DNA from: Earliella scabrosa
Taxonomy: Eukaryota; Basidiomycota; Agaricomycetes; Polyporales; Polyporaceae
Length of the DNA: 64,000 nt
NCBI GenBank assembly: GCA_022605405.1
Contig: JABYQQ010000018.1
Location: 558,001 to 622,000 of the forward strand
Direction: 5' to 3'
Shown: piece after piece, positions 32,861 through 44,499 of the stretch
Layout: every line of letters begins with the position of its first letter
Numbering within the stretch: position 1 is the first letter of the stretch
The notes under the pieces: model-generated
What the model was told of the DNA's origin: nothing
The model's database searches: none
The model's input: only the letters and a program-made list of their open reading frames with translations
Program-made: the position numbers and the translations under genes

Positions 32861-35800
32861 ATGGATCGAGGTCGCGGGCGCGGACAGGACCGAGGTGGAC
32901 GTGGCGGCAGAGGCGGCGGTGGGCGCGGCGGCGGCCCGTCTGGACGCGGTGGCAGCCCTGCTCCTAGCTCTGGAGGGTACAGTCGTGGAGGAGACCGCGG
33001 AGGCTTCCGGGGCGATCGAGGAGGATACCATCGCGGCGGCGACAGAGGGGGCTTCAGAGGCGGCGACAGGGGCGGCAGAGGCAGCGATCGCGGCGGCTTC
33101 AGAGGAGCTCCTCGAGGGCGCGGAAGGTGAGCCTCCACCGTCATCCAGTACACATTCTTTGGCCTGACTGTGCTGTTTGCAGTGTCTTTGCGCCGCACGA
33201 ACCTGCCAACATCGACGCGCGCTTGACGGATGGGTCGCAAGACGCGCTAGTGCTGTCCATGCGCTCGCTGCGGTTGCAAGACAGTGACTTACCCTCGAGG
33301 CCCGACTTTGGCACCATCGGTACTCAGATCAAGTTGCGGACGAACTTCTTCCCGATCAACGTCCCTAAAGGCCCCATCCACGAATACGACATTGCTATAG
33401 AGCCCGCTGCGAACAACAAGCGTCTCAAGCGACGGATCTTCCATCTCGCTGAGCAGAGCAATGAGTGGAAACAGGCTGGGATGACAAACAAGGTCGCGCA
33501 CGACCACTCTGCGAAGATGTATGGCGCGATCAAGATACCATCCCCATTCGAGATCAAGATCCTCTACACCGACGAAGACGAGGAGGAAGAGCACCGCGAT
33601 CAGCCTAGGGCGCCCAAGGAATACACGATGACCATCAAGTACACCCAGGAGATCGATACACAGGGTCTCGTCCGGTACGTGTGTTCTACTTCGCGCCCAT
33701 CCTCTCCGTTCCTTCTTGGTCGTGGCAGTGTTATGAGGGCCCGGTGCACGACAACACACTGCTTTCTCGTGCCGCCTGCCCCTCATATGCTGTCGCGTCC
33801 ATTCCTCTCTCCTTCCTTTCCTATCCATCAGACTCGGGTCGGCCCGTCCCTCTGCTGACTTCCCCGCCATGAAGTTACCTAGAGGGACGACCGCAAGAGC
33901 GGAAGTTCGATTTCATGCCCGTCGTCAACGCGATGAACATCATTCTTTCCGCGTACCCGAACCGCGTCGTCGGCGGGGGCGTCATGGTCGGGCGGAACAA
34001 GTTCTTCCACCCGTCCCCGGCGGTCCCGCCGGTGCCCCTCGGCGGCGGGCTCGAGGCCTGGCGCGGATTCTACTCGTCTGTCCGCCCCGCGTGGAAACAG
34101 CTCATGGTGAACGTGAACGTATGCACGACGGCGTTCTACACGCCCGGGAACCTCGCCGAGAAGATGGTCGAGTTCCTGAACATGGGGCAGAACGTCCGCA
34201 TCGCGTCGTTTGTGCGCGGCGTCCGGGTCAGGACGACGCATTTGGGTTACAGGAAGACAGCCAAGACGGTTGCGAAGGTCAACGCACGGCAGCATAGTTT
34301 CGTCGCCGAGGGACTCGGTAAGGTCACGGTGGAGCAGTATTTCCTTAGAAGTGAGTTGAGTTTCGAGAGTATGCGTTGTCAAGCTGATCGGCGTGCTCAG
34401 AATACAAGATCCGCCTGCAATATCCTGACCTGCCTCTCATCGACGTTGGGGGCCAGAAGCAGAATCTGCTCCCTGCTGAGGTCTGCGTCATCCTGGAGCG
34501 CCAGCCGTACCGCGGCAAGGTCCCGGACGAGCTTACCAGGAACATGCTCGAGGTTGCTTGCCAGTACCCCGACGTGAACGGTGCAGCGATCGTGAACCGC
34601 GGACTGATGGAGCTCGGTCTGTCACAAACACCCCCGCCCGCGAACGCGTTCGGGATCACGGTCGGCACCAAGATGGCCGTCGTGCCCGGACGGATTCTGC
34701 CCCCACCAGTCGTGCGCTACGCAGGCGGGAACCAGTCCGCAGTGGACGACCGCGCGTCATGGAACCTGCGCAACGTGCGGTTCGCGCAGGGCGCGCGGCT
34801 CGACCGGTGGGCGGTATTGCTCATCCAGGACGGAAACCCGCGGGACGAGTTCGCGGGCGTGACGGATCCGGAGCTCGAGCGGACGTGGCGCGGGTTCGCG
34901 GATATGTGCCGGAAGAGCGGCATGCAGGTCGAGACGGGCCCGAACGCGGCGCCGCAGATCTGCGTCGCGCAGCTGCCGCGCAAGAGCATGGAGGACCCGG
35001 TGCGCAAGGGCGCGGTGCAGCAGATCAGGAACGCGCTGCTGGAACTGAAGCCGAAGCCGCGAATTGTACTCGTCGTGCTCTCGAACGGGGATCGGCACGT
35101 GTATGCGGGCTTGAAGCATCTGTGCGACGTGTACCTGGACGTCGCGACGGTGTGCGTGCACGCGGCGAAGATCAGGAAGGAGAAGGGCCAGATGCAGTAC
35201 TTTGCGAATGTTGCGCTCAAGTTCAACATCAAGCTCGGCGGCGTCAACCACGAGCTCGGGCAGCAGAACATGGCCTGGCTGGACAGGGAGCCGACGATGC
35301 TCGTTGGCATGGACGTCACCCACCCAGGCGTGGGCACTGTCAAGGACACGCCGTCCGTGGCCGCCGTGGTGGCGAACATCGACAAGCGGATGGGTCAGTT
35401 CCCGGCCAGCCTGCGCCTGCAGAAGTCCAGGCAGGAGGTTCGTCTTTTGTCGTCGTATGTCTTCTGCTGCCTCTGAACGGGATTTGTAGATGATCGACGA
35501 TCTCACGGCGATGTTCGAGGAACGCCTGCAAGCGTTCAGACAGCGCAACAACGGCGTTCTTCCTACTCGCATCCTCGTCTATCGCGACGGTGTGTCCGAG
35601 GTGAGTCTCAGTCCCAAGTGCTGCCGTTTCTCGTCGCTCTACCACAGAATCAAAAGCACTAACCGCCCCCCAGGGCCAGTTTTCCATAGTTGTCCGGGAG
35701 GAGATGCCCAAGATGCGGGAGGCGTTCAGGAGGGTCGCCGCGGGCCGCGCGTACAGTCCCAAGTTGACAATCGTTGTCTGCGGCAAGCGGCACCACACGC

Positions 35801-36331
35801 GCTTCTTCCCCATGGACCCCCAGCATGCCGCGCAGGACGGGAACCCCAAGCCGGGCACCGTTGTCGACCGCGGCGCGACAGCCGTCTACGAATACGACTT
35901 CTACCTGCAGGCGCATGGTGGTGAGTCGATGGTCCCGTCTGTGCACGCGTGGGCTGGTGCTTAATGGATGGGCTACGATAGGATTGCAAGGCACGACTCG
36001 GCCCACGCACTACTACGTCGTGCATGACGAGATCGGGCTCGGAGCGGACCAGCTGCAGGGCTTGACGAACGACATCAGCTACATGTTCGCGCGCGCGACG
36101 AAGGCCGTCAGCCTGGTCTCCCCCGCGTACTACGCAGACCTCGCGTGCGAGCGCGGGCGGTGCTACATCCACCCCCTCCTGCAGGGCATCTCTGACTCTG
36201 GGACGACGACGGCGAGCGGGAATGAGGAGCACGAGCGGGAGATCATGAAGGAGGCGCAGCGGATGTGGCGGTTTGACAAGAGCCCGAACGGCGTGGGCGG
36301 GTCGCTGAAGGACACCATGTTCTACATCTGA
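32861..36331 (+). CDS. Argonaute (AGO/QDE-2 clade) with RGG-rich N-terminus
   Basis: Small-RNA-guided slicer of RNA interference (quelling-type silencing). Seven exons (32861-33126, 33183-33674, 33875-34350, 34401-35437, 35490-35600, 35674-35920, 35982-36331) join in frame to 992 residues. Residues 1-88 are almost entirely RGG/GGxRG repeats. Then come the N domain, linker L1, PAZ (RVRTTHLGYRKTAKTV, FVAEGLGKVTVEQYF), MID and PIWI. The slicer tetrad looks intact: Asp in MLVGMDVTHPG, Glu in TAMFEERLQAF, Asp in ILVYRDGVSEGQF and His in TTRPTHYYVVHDE. The C-terminus is LKDTMFYI. No Dicer or RNA-dependent RNA polymerase is in the window. A TATA box lies upstream. Confidence 0.97.
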
Positions 36332-36446
36332 GTTGTCTGTTTTGCGCATGTGTACTTTTAGGTATCATGGCTGTGTACGATATAGGAGGACTCTTCTCCC
36401 GAGCACAGGCTACATCGATGACAACGATGTCCGACGCGATCTAGAC

Positions 36447-37540
36447 TCACTCTGACGGCAGGGAGTCGACCCCAGCCATGCGGTGAAGTGTTGCCCTGTC
36501 ACCACTCCCATCTACGAGACCACGGAATAATCCTCCCTCTGTCTGAAGCAGCTGAATGGGTGTTGCAAATTCAACCTGGGGCCGAGAGTAAGTCTCTGTC
36601 TGTCGCCTGAGATAAGCAGCACTCACCAGGTTGCCTGCGTCCAAGACCATCTAGCATGACACAAGTATTCGATAAATGCAAGTCTCAAACCATCATAATG
36701 AAGCCACTCACGATCCTGTCTGCATCCATGATGCTCTGCAGGCGGTGCGCGACAGTGAGGACAGTCACATCGCGCCCGAGCTCCTCTCGAAGGGACTTCT
36801 GGATGATCGCATCCGTCTCGTAATCTGCAGAATCTCAGCGACAGTCGGGCGGTCCAGCAAAAGTCGAGAGTCACCAATGGCGGAAGTAGCTGGTACAGGT
36901 CGGATGTCAGGAGAACGTTGTACGGCTGTAAATTATACTAGCAGAAGTGCTTGCGTACCTTCGTCGAGGATGAGAAGTTTGCTTCGGCGTACAATAGCAC
37001 GGGCTAGTGCAATCATCTGCCGTTGGCCGACGGAGAGGTTGTTCCCCGCGCCAGCAATGAGCGTATCCAGTGTGATCCGTCCGTGGTCGGTCTCCTCGTG
37101 AAGCGAAGATAGGCCGAGGCACAGAGAGCGTCGTTCAGTGTGGCATCGTCGTGCTCGTTGAGGGGGTCCAGGTTCTCACGCAAGGTCCCCCTCAGTAATT
37201 CCGGCTAGGGAAGCGCGCTGTGAGTATTGTAGACCAAGCCGATACGGTCCGCTTCAAACGATCTGGGGGATGATGGTTATGTTCGAACGGAGTGCGTCAA
37301 GCAAGATTGATAGCGTCCGTCGGAAGTCCGTCGTAGTAGACTTTCCCTTCAGTGAGGATACAACGCAAGAGGGCGAGAGTCAATGAGTAATGAGCCATGG
37401 GTAGACAGACGGTGGACTGAAGCCACGTACCTTGCCGCTCCCAGTGCGACCGACTGTGGACCGGGAATTCAGCCCACTCAGCCTGTGCACGGCACAGACC
37501 AACGATCTTACGCACCAATCCCGATGCGGGATCAACTCCT
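36447..37540 (-). pseudogene. Decayed ABCC transporter fragment (NBD2 only)
   Basis: Reading the minus strand gives the second nucleotide-binding domain of an ABCC transporter like the intact gene at 19-26 kb: [110 protein letters not shown] and FRGLVDGSGDRATLHRMAGV, ending at a TGA at 36447. Several introns sit at the same positions as in the intact gene, so this is a DNA-level copy and not a processed one. It is broken: four extra bases after DAINL shift the frame, a further indel lies in the stretch after DATLNDAL, and loss of the splice acceptor after the Walker A Lys would insert about ten residues into the P-loop. No membrane domains precede it. Confidence 0.85.
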
Positions 37541-37968
37541 GAGATGACTTACAGCTCACCTAGCACCCATCGTTACTGGGCAAGATGATCTGAAAACTCC
37601 TTTAGTTACTGTGTCGCGATTATTCTAAGTATTGTATCTGGTGGGTACGCAGCCGGTCAAAGATGAAATTCACGCTGGTTGAGGGTGTGCGACGCACGTA
37701 AGGGTAATCATCTGGATGCTCGAAGGTCAAGGCGCCTTAAGTAACCGACTGTGCATCAGCTGTAACCTTCTGTCAGAAAGCGCATATTGAAGATGCTCAA
37801 CGGCGAAAGTATTAATGAGATTTCAATCTGCCCCAGGTCGCCGACGTTGCCTATCGCTCACAGATTCGTTCTCGGATCCTCTGCATCACCAACCGACATT
37901 GAGGAACGACCGTGTTCTTTCTCGACCACCACAGTAACGGGACGTACTGTCACGTACATCAATGCCAC
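37541..37968. other. Intergenic region between the NBD2 pseudogene and RPC34 3' end
   Basis: About 430 bases with no gene seen and no clear similarity to the transmembrane part of the ABCC transporter. Confidence 0.5.
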
Positions 37969-40145
37969 TCATCCCTGCGCAACATCCGCCGCCGCCAGCC
38001 AGGTCGTATAATACGTGCACTCCTTGGGGTTCACCGGCCCGCCATCCTTGCAAAAGTCGAACGTCGGACACCGCACGCACGGCGTCTGTGCGAGCCCGCC
38101 GCCGCCGCCCGCCATGCGCTCCTGGCGGACCGCGCGGTAGACGTACGCGCCATACTCCTCTTGCAAGAACGACGCGGTAACGTCCATGGGCGAGGACGAC
38201 CGCTTGCGCTTCGACCGCGTGCTCGACTTGGATTTTGACCGCGACCGCGAGTGGTCCGAATCTGAATCCGAGTCCGAGTTCGAAGAGTCGTCATCGGAGG
38301 ACGCGTATCGCTTCCGTTTGCCCTTGCTCCTGTGTCTGCTCTTGCTGCGGCTCTTGCCCTTGCCCTTGGTCTCGGCGTCGCTCATCTCCACATCCTCGTC
38401 CCCACTCCCGTCCCCGGAGCGCTTCTTCTTACGCCTCCGCCGCTCACGGTCGTCGTCGCTTTCGTCACTACTCGCCGCGCGGCTCTTGCTCTTCTTACGC
38501 TTCCTCCTCCTCTCGCGCTCATCATCGCTATCCGAGTCCGAGTCGGAGCCGGAAGACGAGCGGCTACGTTTGCTGCGCTTCCGGTCGCGCTTCGGCGTGT
38601 CCTCGTCGCGGTCCCTCCGCTTCCGCTTCTTCTCTTTCGAACGACGCTCGTCGTCGCTGCCACTGTCGTCGGACGCGCGAGCGGCGTTTTCGGAGGTGTC
38701 CCACATCGCCGCGCCAAAGGCCGGGACCTGGGGAGGGCGTGAGCTAAACCGCGAGCTGTTGGAATTCGGAGCGTACACGTACCCGTTCGATGTCTCCATC
38801 GAGAACGAGGACGTTGAGGAGCTGTTCGACGTGGTCGACCGTGAGCTGTGTTTCGGTGATGCGGCTTCTGCTGAGGAACGTGAGGATTTGTTGGGCGGTT
38901 GGGTACGATGGCGCGGCAGATATGGGATACAGCTGCTGATTGGTCGATGTCGATGACGTATCGGCGTTCTTCTGTTTTGGTGAACTCTGCGCGTCCGGCA
39001 ACAAACGATCAGGGTCAGATGGAAAGTCAAATATACGAGCTCAACGCACCCTGTCACGGATGAAGCGAAGGCATGCGCTGCAGAGGAGTTTTATGAACTC
39101 CGTGTCGAGCTCGTTGTCGGTATACCAAGGACCACCAGTCATTTCGACAGACGGGTCAAGGTGGTAGAGCATGTAGATTTTCCGCGTCGGGTACTGTTGT
39201 GCAGTATCACAGTGAATAGATGTCCATGGGAGACGATGCAGTATGATACCTTTACAGACTTGACAGACTTGATGAGCTGCTTCTGCACAAGCGATTTCAA
39301 GCAACGGTCGATGACTGTCTGATGTAGCTCGGTCTTGGCTTTCAGGTGCTTTGTCCAGATGCCTAGAGGGCGTTGGTCACGAATAGGTCTTCTAGAGGAC
39401 GATAGTACCCACCCTCGTTCTTGGCGGCTTGTATGTAGCTCAGAATCATGGCCTCCTCACCGCTCATATCTTTCTTCCTGGATAGTTACAATGAAGCAAT
39501 CAAGATGTTGACACACGTCAATTGATGAGAACCTGACCCAGAGTGAGAGTGAATCTGTCGCGACCAAGGCAACTCAGGTAGCTTTGAAGCACGAACATCC
39601 AGCACAATTTGCACCGAAGGAGACGTCTCGCACTTCGAGACCATGATGACACAACGATACGATCTGAGTCCACCAGTACCGTCTTGGATAGCAACAACGC
39701 CGCGATCATGTTTGCGTGGTAGGGCGCCGAGTGTATGCGCGTGCGCGAGACTTGCAATATCGGAAATGGATGAGAGGAGAAGCACTCACACTTCAAGCTC
39801 CTTCTTCATCACCGCACGGAACGACAGGACACCCTTCGTGTCCTTCATCGCTTTCAGCAGCCCCTTCACCATCCAACGATCCATCACTCAATCGACGCTG
39901 CAGAGTCAGAGCAAGAACACGAGACATACCGTGCCCAGGAGGAAGTTGAGCGCAGCGGTGCGCGCATCGCGATCTGGAATGAGTGCGTCGCATTCTTTCT
40001 GCGTGAGGGTCTGGAAGACAGCCCAGGTCATCTGTGTGAGCAGTGCCCATCGTTGGATGCGAGCTTGGACACGTACTTTCTTGGGATCTGCGAGCGCGGC
40101 CTGGTGCAGCTTCTGCTCGTGCGGATTGAGCTTCCTGCCGCTCAT
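37969..40145 (-). CDS. RPC34: RNA polymerase III subunit C34/RPC6 with a large charged insertion
   Basis: Subunit of the Pol III-specific initiation subcomplex with RPC82 and RPC31; works in the nucleus on tRNA and 5S genes. Exon 1 begins MSGRKLNPHEQKLHQAALAD (ATG at 40143-40145). Winged-helix segments follow: GLLKAMKDTKGVLSFRAVMK, IWTKHLKAKTELHQTVIDRC, FIKLLCSACLRFIRDR, and QQILTFLSRSRITETQLTVD leading to NVLVLDGDIER. An intron then joins to VPAFGAAMWDTSENAA. The C-terminus YVYRAVRQERMAG, then TPCVRCPTFDFCKDGGPVNP and KECTYY, holds the cysteines of the family's 4Fe-4S cluster. Between them lie roughly 190 residues of Ser/Asp/Glu and Lys/Arg-rich SR-like sequence (38170-38690), absent from usual C34 proteins. 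It is divergent from the promethin-like gene. Confidence 0.92.
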
Positions 40146-40303
40146 CTTCGAACAAGTGACTGATCGTCCAAGGGCAACAGCGTATCCGCAGTGAAGATTT
40201 GTTTGAGTGTGATCGACAGAGAACGATGCTAGCGCGGAGGGAACATGGATTTGAGAAGGCGGGTAGATTGACTCGAGCTCTTGAGACAAATCTGTGCGAC
40301 GAT

Positions 40304-40339
40304 GAAGCGCCCATGATGTCGTTGCGTCATGGGCGCTTC
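40304..40339. repeat. Perfect inverted repeat in a divergent promoter
   Basis: The 13-base arms GAAGCGCCCATGA (40304-40316) and TCATGGGCGCTTC (40327-40339) are exact reverse complements around a 10-base loop. The element sits between the starts of RPC34 (40145, minus) and the promethin-like gene (40504, plus). It could be a paired transcription-factor site or a hairpin in the 5' UTR of either transcript. Confidence 0.8.
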
Positions 40340-40503
40340 CATGTCACCAACCTCCAACTTCGACCTTCAAGCTCAAGCTTCAAGCTTCACTAGTACCCAA
40401 CTGGCCAACCCTCTCTCCTTTGAACCATCACCATTGCGCTTTCTTCCATCCCTTGGCCCCGACCATACTCCAGCACAAGTGAAGGAACTACTCTCCATCA
40501 ATC

Positions 40504-41556
40504 ATGGACAAGGATGAACGCAAGCTGCGGGAGGCACAGGACGAGGACGAGGACTTGCTTGCGGACTACTTCGAGAAGAGCGCGTCAGCAGTGCGCGACT
40601 CATTCGGACGGTGCGTACTGTGCTTGCTGTACGAGATTCTATACGCGTCCCTACAGGAGGCCATCCTTCGCCCTCGACCTTGGGAGGGCGTAGTTTGCTA
40701 ACTGTGCAATGTCCACATAGGTTCGAACAGGACGTCGCTCGCCCTGCGATTGACTATGTTCTTGTGTCCTTCCGCAAGCGGCCCATTCGTTCCGTACGTC
40801 GCTCGAAAGTGTTCCACAAATCAGTTGAACTCACCGACTGCCATGTATGCGCCTCCTCCCGAAGACATTCATTGCGTTCTACCTCGCGCTCAGCGCTTTA
40901 CCGGTGCTCTCCTTCGTGTACGTTGGACACGCCCCCGAGTTGGCGAGGTTGTATGCTACTCACAAGTACTCACATGATGCGCACGAATCAGGGGATTCTC
41001 GATGTTCATCTTTGCGACGTTCATATTCCTTGGGCTCGCGACCGCCATCTTCAGCGCATCCTGTGCGGTTGGATTCTTCGGTGAGTTCGAAGTCTGTCGC
41101 GCTCTCCTATATCTGTTCCGTTCGGTACTACTCCCTTTCCTCGCGTCAACATCCCTCGCGCCACCACGTCCCGCATGTCAACGTGCTCATGTTGCGTCAC
41201 AACCCACAGGGTTCTGGCTCGCATGCACGCTCATCTTCTTCCTCTTCCTCTCCTTCAACCTCACCGTCAGCTCCCTCGCGACGTACCTCCTCATTCGCTT
41301 CGTCCTTCGCGCGCGCCAAGAAGGCTCACGGGCCGCGCTTACCGCGCTTGCCGACGACGCACGGGCTCAGTTCCGAGGACGGGGACGCAAACCTCGCGCT
41401 TCTGGCCTACAGGGGCAGGATGATGGGCCAGGCGTAAAGAGGGAGGAGAGCGACCCGGACTCGGTGGTTATTGTTGAGTCTGCCTCGACTTCGGGTGCGC
41501 AGAGGGCGGAGTTTGGGGAGAAGGTGCCGGGTGTGCCTGTGGACGCGCCTGCGTAA
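40504..41556 (+). CDS. Promethin/LDO-like membrane protein (putative lipid droplet factor)
   Basis: Small multi-helix membrane protein. Exons 40504-40610, 40721-40793 and later ones join in frame: an acidic N-terminus (MDKDERKLREAQDEDEDLLA) and EQDVARPAIDYVLVSFRKRP, then four closely spaced hydrophobic segments (TFIAFYLALSALPVLSFV, GFSMFIFATFIFLGLATA, IFSASCAVGFF, GFWLACTLIFFLFLSFNL) ending in LLIRFVLRARQEGSRAAL and a polar tail of about 70 residues. The helix spacing, the GFS motif at the second helix and the basic flank resemble promethin/LDAF1 and yeast LDO proteins, which work with seipin at ER-lipid droplet contacts. This family call rests on pattern, not on a motif unique to the family. 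Confidence 0.6.
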
Positions 41557-42255
41557 TGGATTGGCACTCTCTCGGACTGTAGACCTCACCTACAGCGATC
41601 AGAGGTATGTTTGGGAATGCTTGATCCACTTGTTGGTCGCCTGACTGTATGTTATTCCCGATTGTACACTACGTTACTCTGCGTTCCTTAAGACGGATGT
41701 TCCACCATCGTCAAAACTTGAAGCTTGAATCCTCGCATTTACGGAAATGGGCGTCTACCCCTTCCAGATCTCCCGGACCGAGCCCGAGTCAACTTGCCTC
41801 AAACATTCATGCCCCTCTCATTGACTTCAACAGGCTACTTTGAAAGCTCATACTTCTCGCAGCTTAGACATCGGTACAAGGTATTTCAGACATATTTCGG
41901 GCTCTCAAGTTGCAGCACCTTGAAGGCTTCTCACCGTGGCACTTGACTCCGGTCTCGCGTGTCGAAGTACATTCTGAACCATCTGCAAATACCTGCGCAG
42001 TGTTGCGTCGAAGCAAACCATAAACCACAACTCGTCCGTGAGACCGCTTCCATTAAACCATGTACACCCGCTGACTCATAGATGGATCGATAACAGGATT
42101 ACTCACCTAGGCTTGAGCTTAAACGTTGAACATACGTTGGACCCCAACCACTACTTAAGACCACACCACCTCTCTTTTTGATATCAAGCTACGGTCGCTT
42201 GGGACGACTGTTTTGCACAAGATTTGTTCTTGTCCATTGTCGCTCCACATCAACG
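41557..42255. other. Intergenic region upstream of biotin-protein ligase
   Basis: About 700 bases; two short plus-strand frames show no family resemblance. I see nothing else in it. Confidence 0.55.
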
Positions 42256-44499
42256 ATGAACGTTCTCGTCTACACCGGACCCGACTCTTCGCCCACTTAT
42301 CTATCCAGCACAACTGCGTCGCTTCGTTCGCTCCTCGTCCCAAACTATGCCGTGCAGACCGTCACTTCCCAGACTCTCGCCTCCCACCCGTGGGCTGCCA
42401 CCTGCGCTCTCCTCGTCCTTCCCTCCTTCCTCCCATCTACTGGTGCAACTCCGGCTGCAAGCGCCGGCGCCAACACAGGAACAGTACTGAGCTCAGCAGC
42501 CGCAAAGGAGATCCAGACCTACGTCGCAAGCGGGGGACGCCTCCTCACGCTTGGAACGAGTGTGCGCGTCAGCTCACGTCCCACCGCCACCGCGCTCTCG
42601 CTGTCTGCCCAGATTGCAGGCTTGTCTATCGCGGATTCCACTTCTCGAACCGTACAAGGGTCTACAGGGGCGAAGCTCACGCTCGAAGACCCCGACTTGC
42701 GACTCTCTTTCTCCCTCATCCCAGCCGTTCCGGAGGACGCGGACCACGCAATTGATTCCATCGAGGGCGTTGACGGGGCACGTATCGAGGGCTTGTTGCC
42801 TGCAGGACCGATCGACCTCGCTACGATCCCCGAATCGCACCAGCTCAAGATCCTGGCACGCTCGGGAACAGACTCTGGGACAAGCAGCGCCGCGATCGCA
42901 GGCATCCAGGCGCGCATCGGCCGCGGTGCAGCAGCGTTCTGGAGCGTACAGCTCGGGGCTCCCCTCACGAGCAACAAGGACGACCGGGAGCGCGTGAAGC
43001 TCCTCCGCCAGACCCTGGAAGCTTTGGGTCTGCGCCTCCCCGCGCATGGAGATGCCACGGAGACTCCCCCACGTCCAACTCCGCAGATCTTCAGCGCGGC
43101 GCCGTGGCGGTCGGGCGTCGTGGAGAGGATCCTGAGTGCGCTAGGCGTGCCAGCGCTTTCCGAGAATGAGCCATACGAGCTGAAGGACAGCAACGACACA
43201 TTCCTCCTGCACGCGCATGCCACTGCCTCGCGCGTGTTCACGGAGCAGCGCGAGGCCGCCGCCCAGCTGAGTGACGATCCCGCGACGTGGAATCCGAAGC
43301 ATATCGTGGTGTACACCGACGGCGCACTCCCGCCGAGCGAGTCTACCCCGCGCTTCGACATAACCAAGTACTACGACGAGCTCGCAAAGGCGCGCGCGGA
43401 GCGCGGCTGTCCAGGAAGCTACTCTAGCAGTCAAGGCGAGGATGCGTGGGGCGCGGGCGAGGCGCTTCTGTACGGCGAGATCGTGACCAGCACCCAGACA
43501 ATGCTCGACAAGTACGTCTTCATCGTCTCATCGCATGACTCTTACTGAGCGCAATCACTTTCGTTCCACACCAGAAACCAGCGCCTACTCACCTCGCTTC
43601 CTACGCCCCTCCTCTCGTTAGCCTCCTCGCAGCTGACGGGCCGCGGACGCGGCGCAAACATCTGGCTTTCCCCGCCTGGGTGTCTGCAGTTCTCGCTCCT
43701 GTTGCGCGTCTCGCTCGCTGCGTTCCCCGCGTCAAAGATCGTGTTCGTGCAGTACCTCGTCGCGCTCGCCGTGGCGGAGGCGTGCCGCGCACCCGGCGTA
43801 CTGGGGGCGGAGGGCGAGCGCGTCCGGATCAAGTGGCCGAACGACATATATGTGGTCGCGCGGGACGGCGAGAAGAAGAAGGTCGGCGGGATCCTCGTCA
43901 ACACGAGCTTTGGCGCGGGCAAGGTCGAGATCGTAATTGGTGTGTCCTTCGCGTCTCCGATTCGTGCTCGTAACTCAGAATTCTGACCTCGACCTCACGA
44001 ATTTACAGGATGCGGCCTCAACGTCCTCAACCCGCCGCCGATCATGTCACTGGCCCAGCTCTCTCCCGACTCGCCCGAGAGCGCGAGCAAACCTCAGAGC
44101 CCGACGATGGAGGGCACGCTTGCGGCGATCATGGCGCGCTTCGAGCGCATGTGGGCCGAGTTCGTGCGCGAGCGCGGCTCGTTCGCGCCTTTCATGGATC
44201 TCTATCTCGAGCGCTGGCTCCACTCGTGCGTGTTCTTCTCTCTGGCCCTCTCACCCAGAATGGCAGACACTATGAGCTGACGCTGTGTTAGGGACCAACT
44301 CGTGACGCTGACGACGGTCACACCCGCACGCAAGGTGCGCATCGTCGGCATCACGCCCGACTATGGGCTCCTGCGCACTTTGCCTGAGCGCGACTCTTCC
44401 TCTGCGTGGGGCGGAGGCGTTGGGGTGGAGTACATTGATCTTCAGCCGGACGGGAACAGCTTCGACCTGATGGCAGGGCTCATCAAGACGAAGACGTAG
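42256..44499 (+). CDS. BPL1: Biotin--protein ligase (holocarboxylase synthetase) with BPL_N domain
   Basis: Attaches biotin to carboxylases through biotinyl-AMP. The first exon (42256 to about 43510) carries the N-terminal glutamine-amidotransferase-like BPL_N domain, beginning MNVLVYTGPDSSPTYLSSTT and including YVASGGRLLTLG and RIGRGAAAFWSVQLG, then a linker and the start of the catalytic domain (ALLYGEIVTSTQTMLDK). The second exon holds the biotinyl-AMP loop LTGRGRGANIWLSPPGCLQF and IKWPNDIYV (with the conserved Lys), then VGGILVNTSF. GCGLNVLNPPP follows after another intron. The small C-terminal domain ends FDLMAGLIKTKT, with the stop at 44497-44499. Four exons. The domain order is the usual fungal one and nothing looks broken. 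Confidence 0.95.

Noticed and set aside
34717..35572. Long minus-strand frames (222 and 271 residues)
   Set aside because: Antisense shadows of the GC-rich Argonaute exon 4; no independent evidence.
38186..38956. 256-residue plus-strand frame rich in Leu/Arg/Ser
   Set aside because: Antisense shadow of the repetitive SR-like insertion of RPC34; low-complexity coding DNA leaves the opposite strand open.
42519..43367. 282-residue minus-strand frame
   Set aside because: Antisense to the first exon of biotin-protein ligase, whose sense strand gives a complete recognised domain.
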